Program-made: the position numbers and the translations under genes | Assembly: GCA_012511085.1 (NCBI GenBank) | Contig: JAAZGU010000063.1 | Span: 1 to 13,884, forward strand | Reading direction: 5' to 3' | Origin: Erysipelothrix sp. | GTDB taxonomy: Bacteria > Bacillota_I > Bacilli_A > Erysipelotrichales > Erysipelotrichaceae | Length of the DNA: 13,884 nt | Notes under the pieces: generated by a model | What the model was told of the DNA's origin: nothing | Database searches by the model: none | Seen by the model: the letters and a program-made list of their open reading frames with translations, nothing else | Shown: positions 13,818 through 13,884 of the stretch, in pieces | Numbering within the stretch: position 1 is the stretch's first letter | Layout of the letters: each line of letters starts with the position of its first letter

Positions 13818-13884
13818 GTTCTAAAAAATATCGCTGGTTACCAAGTTTCATTATTGTCAGCACCCTATTGTTTTTCTATTTACC
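13811..13884 (+). CDS. potC: Start of the second polyamine permease PotC (partial)
   Basis: An ATG at 13811 with GAGGG upstream opens a frame that runs off the window edge, encoding 24 full codons. The peptide has a basic N-terminus (MVGSKKYRW) followed by the beginning of a hydrophobic helix, as expected for PotC. It overlaps the end of potB by seven bases. The identity is inferred from operon order, since potC follows potB and is usually followed by potD. Confidence 0.75.
   Translation, partial: MVGSKKYRWLPSFIIVSTLLFFYL

Noticed and set aside
1..13884. CRISPR array, insertion sequence, prophage or integrative element
   Set aside because: I saw no regularly spaced repeats, transposase or integrase genes, or direct repeats next to the tRNA-His 3' end, which is followed directly by a terminator and an ordinary gene.

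Overview
The window looks like chromosomal DNA from a low-GC Gram-positive bacterium (Bacillota). A relative of Erysipelotrichia or of the walled kin of Acholeplasma is my best guess, not a demonstrated assignment. The reasons are moderately AT-rich DNA, strong AAGGAGG-type ribosome binding sites, TTG and GTG starts, TTGAAA/TATAAT-type promoters, a type III pantothenate kinase next to an ECF-type S component, a stand-alone PduL phosphotransacylase and a Bacillus-type NagB active site. TGA is used as a stop (for example at 163-165 and 1763-1765), so this is not the Mycoplasma code.

Layout. (1) Positions 1-2271 hold the 3' end of a Tad/type II secretion-like pilus operon: the tail of a probable CpaF/TadA ATPase, two membrane proteins of the GspF/TadB-TadC type, a 47-residue pilin-like peptide, a 109-residue TadE/pseudopilin-like protein, and a clear terminator. 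(2) Positions 2319-3666 hold coaX (pantothenate kinase) overlapping an ECF transporter S component that is probably for pantothenate. A hairpin at 3665-3687 ends this pair and a convergent gene. (3) Positions 3686-5533 (minus) encode a membrane diguanylate cyclase with a 7TMR-DISM-like sensor. Its promoter diverges from that of tRNA-His(GTG) at 5685-5762, and the two promoters have the same -35 and -10 hexamers. (4) Positions 5777-6475 (minus) encode a small alpha/beta hydrolase whose mRNA is probably leaderless. (5) Positions 6595-10862 form one five-gene operon from a near-consensus promoter: pduL, nagA, a diacylglycerol-kinase-type lipid kinase, nagB, and a Cof-type HAD phosphatase. (6) Positions 10916-11227 encode thioredoxin with its own promoter and terminator. 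(7) From 11376 to the window end lies a polyamine-uptake operon: an XRE-cupin regulator, potA, potB and the first codons of potC.

How they work together. Region 5 turns N-acetylglucosamine-6-phosphate into fructose-6-phosphate, acetate and ammonia. PduL interconverts acetyl-CoA and acetyl-phosphate and could link the released acetate, or glycolytic acetyl-CoA, to ATP production through an acetate kinase that is not in this window. Region 2 feeds CoA synthesis. Region 7 is a standard spermidine/putrescine ABC importer with a linked regulator and possible operator repeats in its 5' UTR. Most of the window is core metabolism. The least ordinary parts are the very small pilin-like genes, the leaderless hydrolase promoter, the altered CoaX motifs, and the combination of PduL and a lipid kinase with nagA/nagB.
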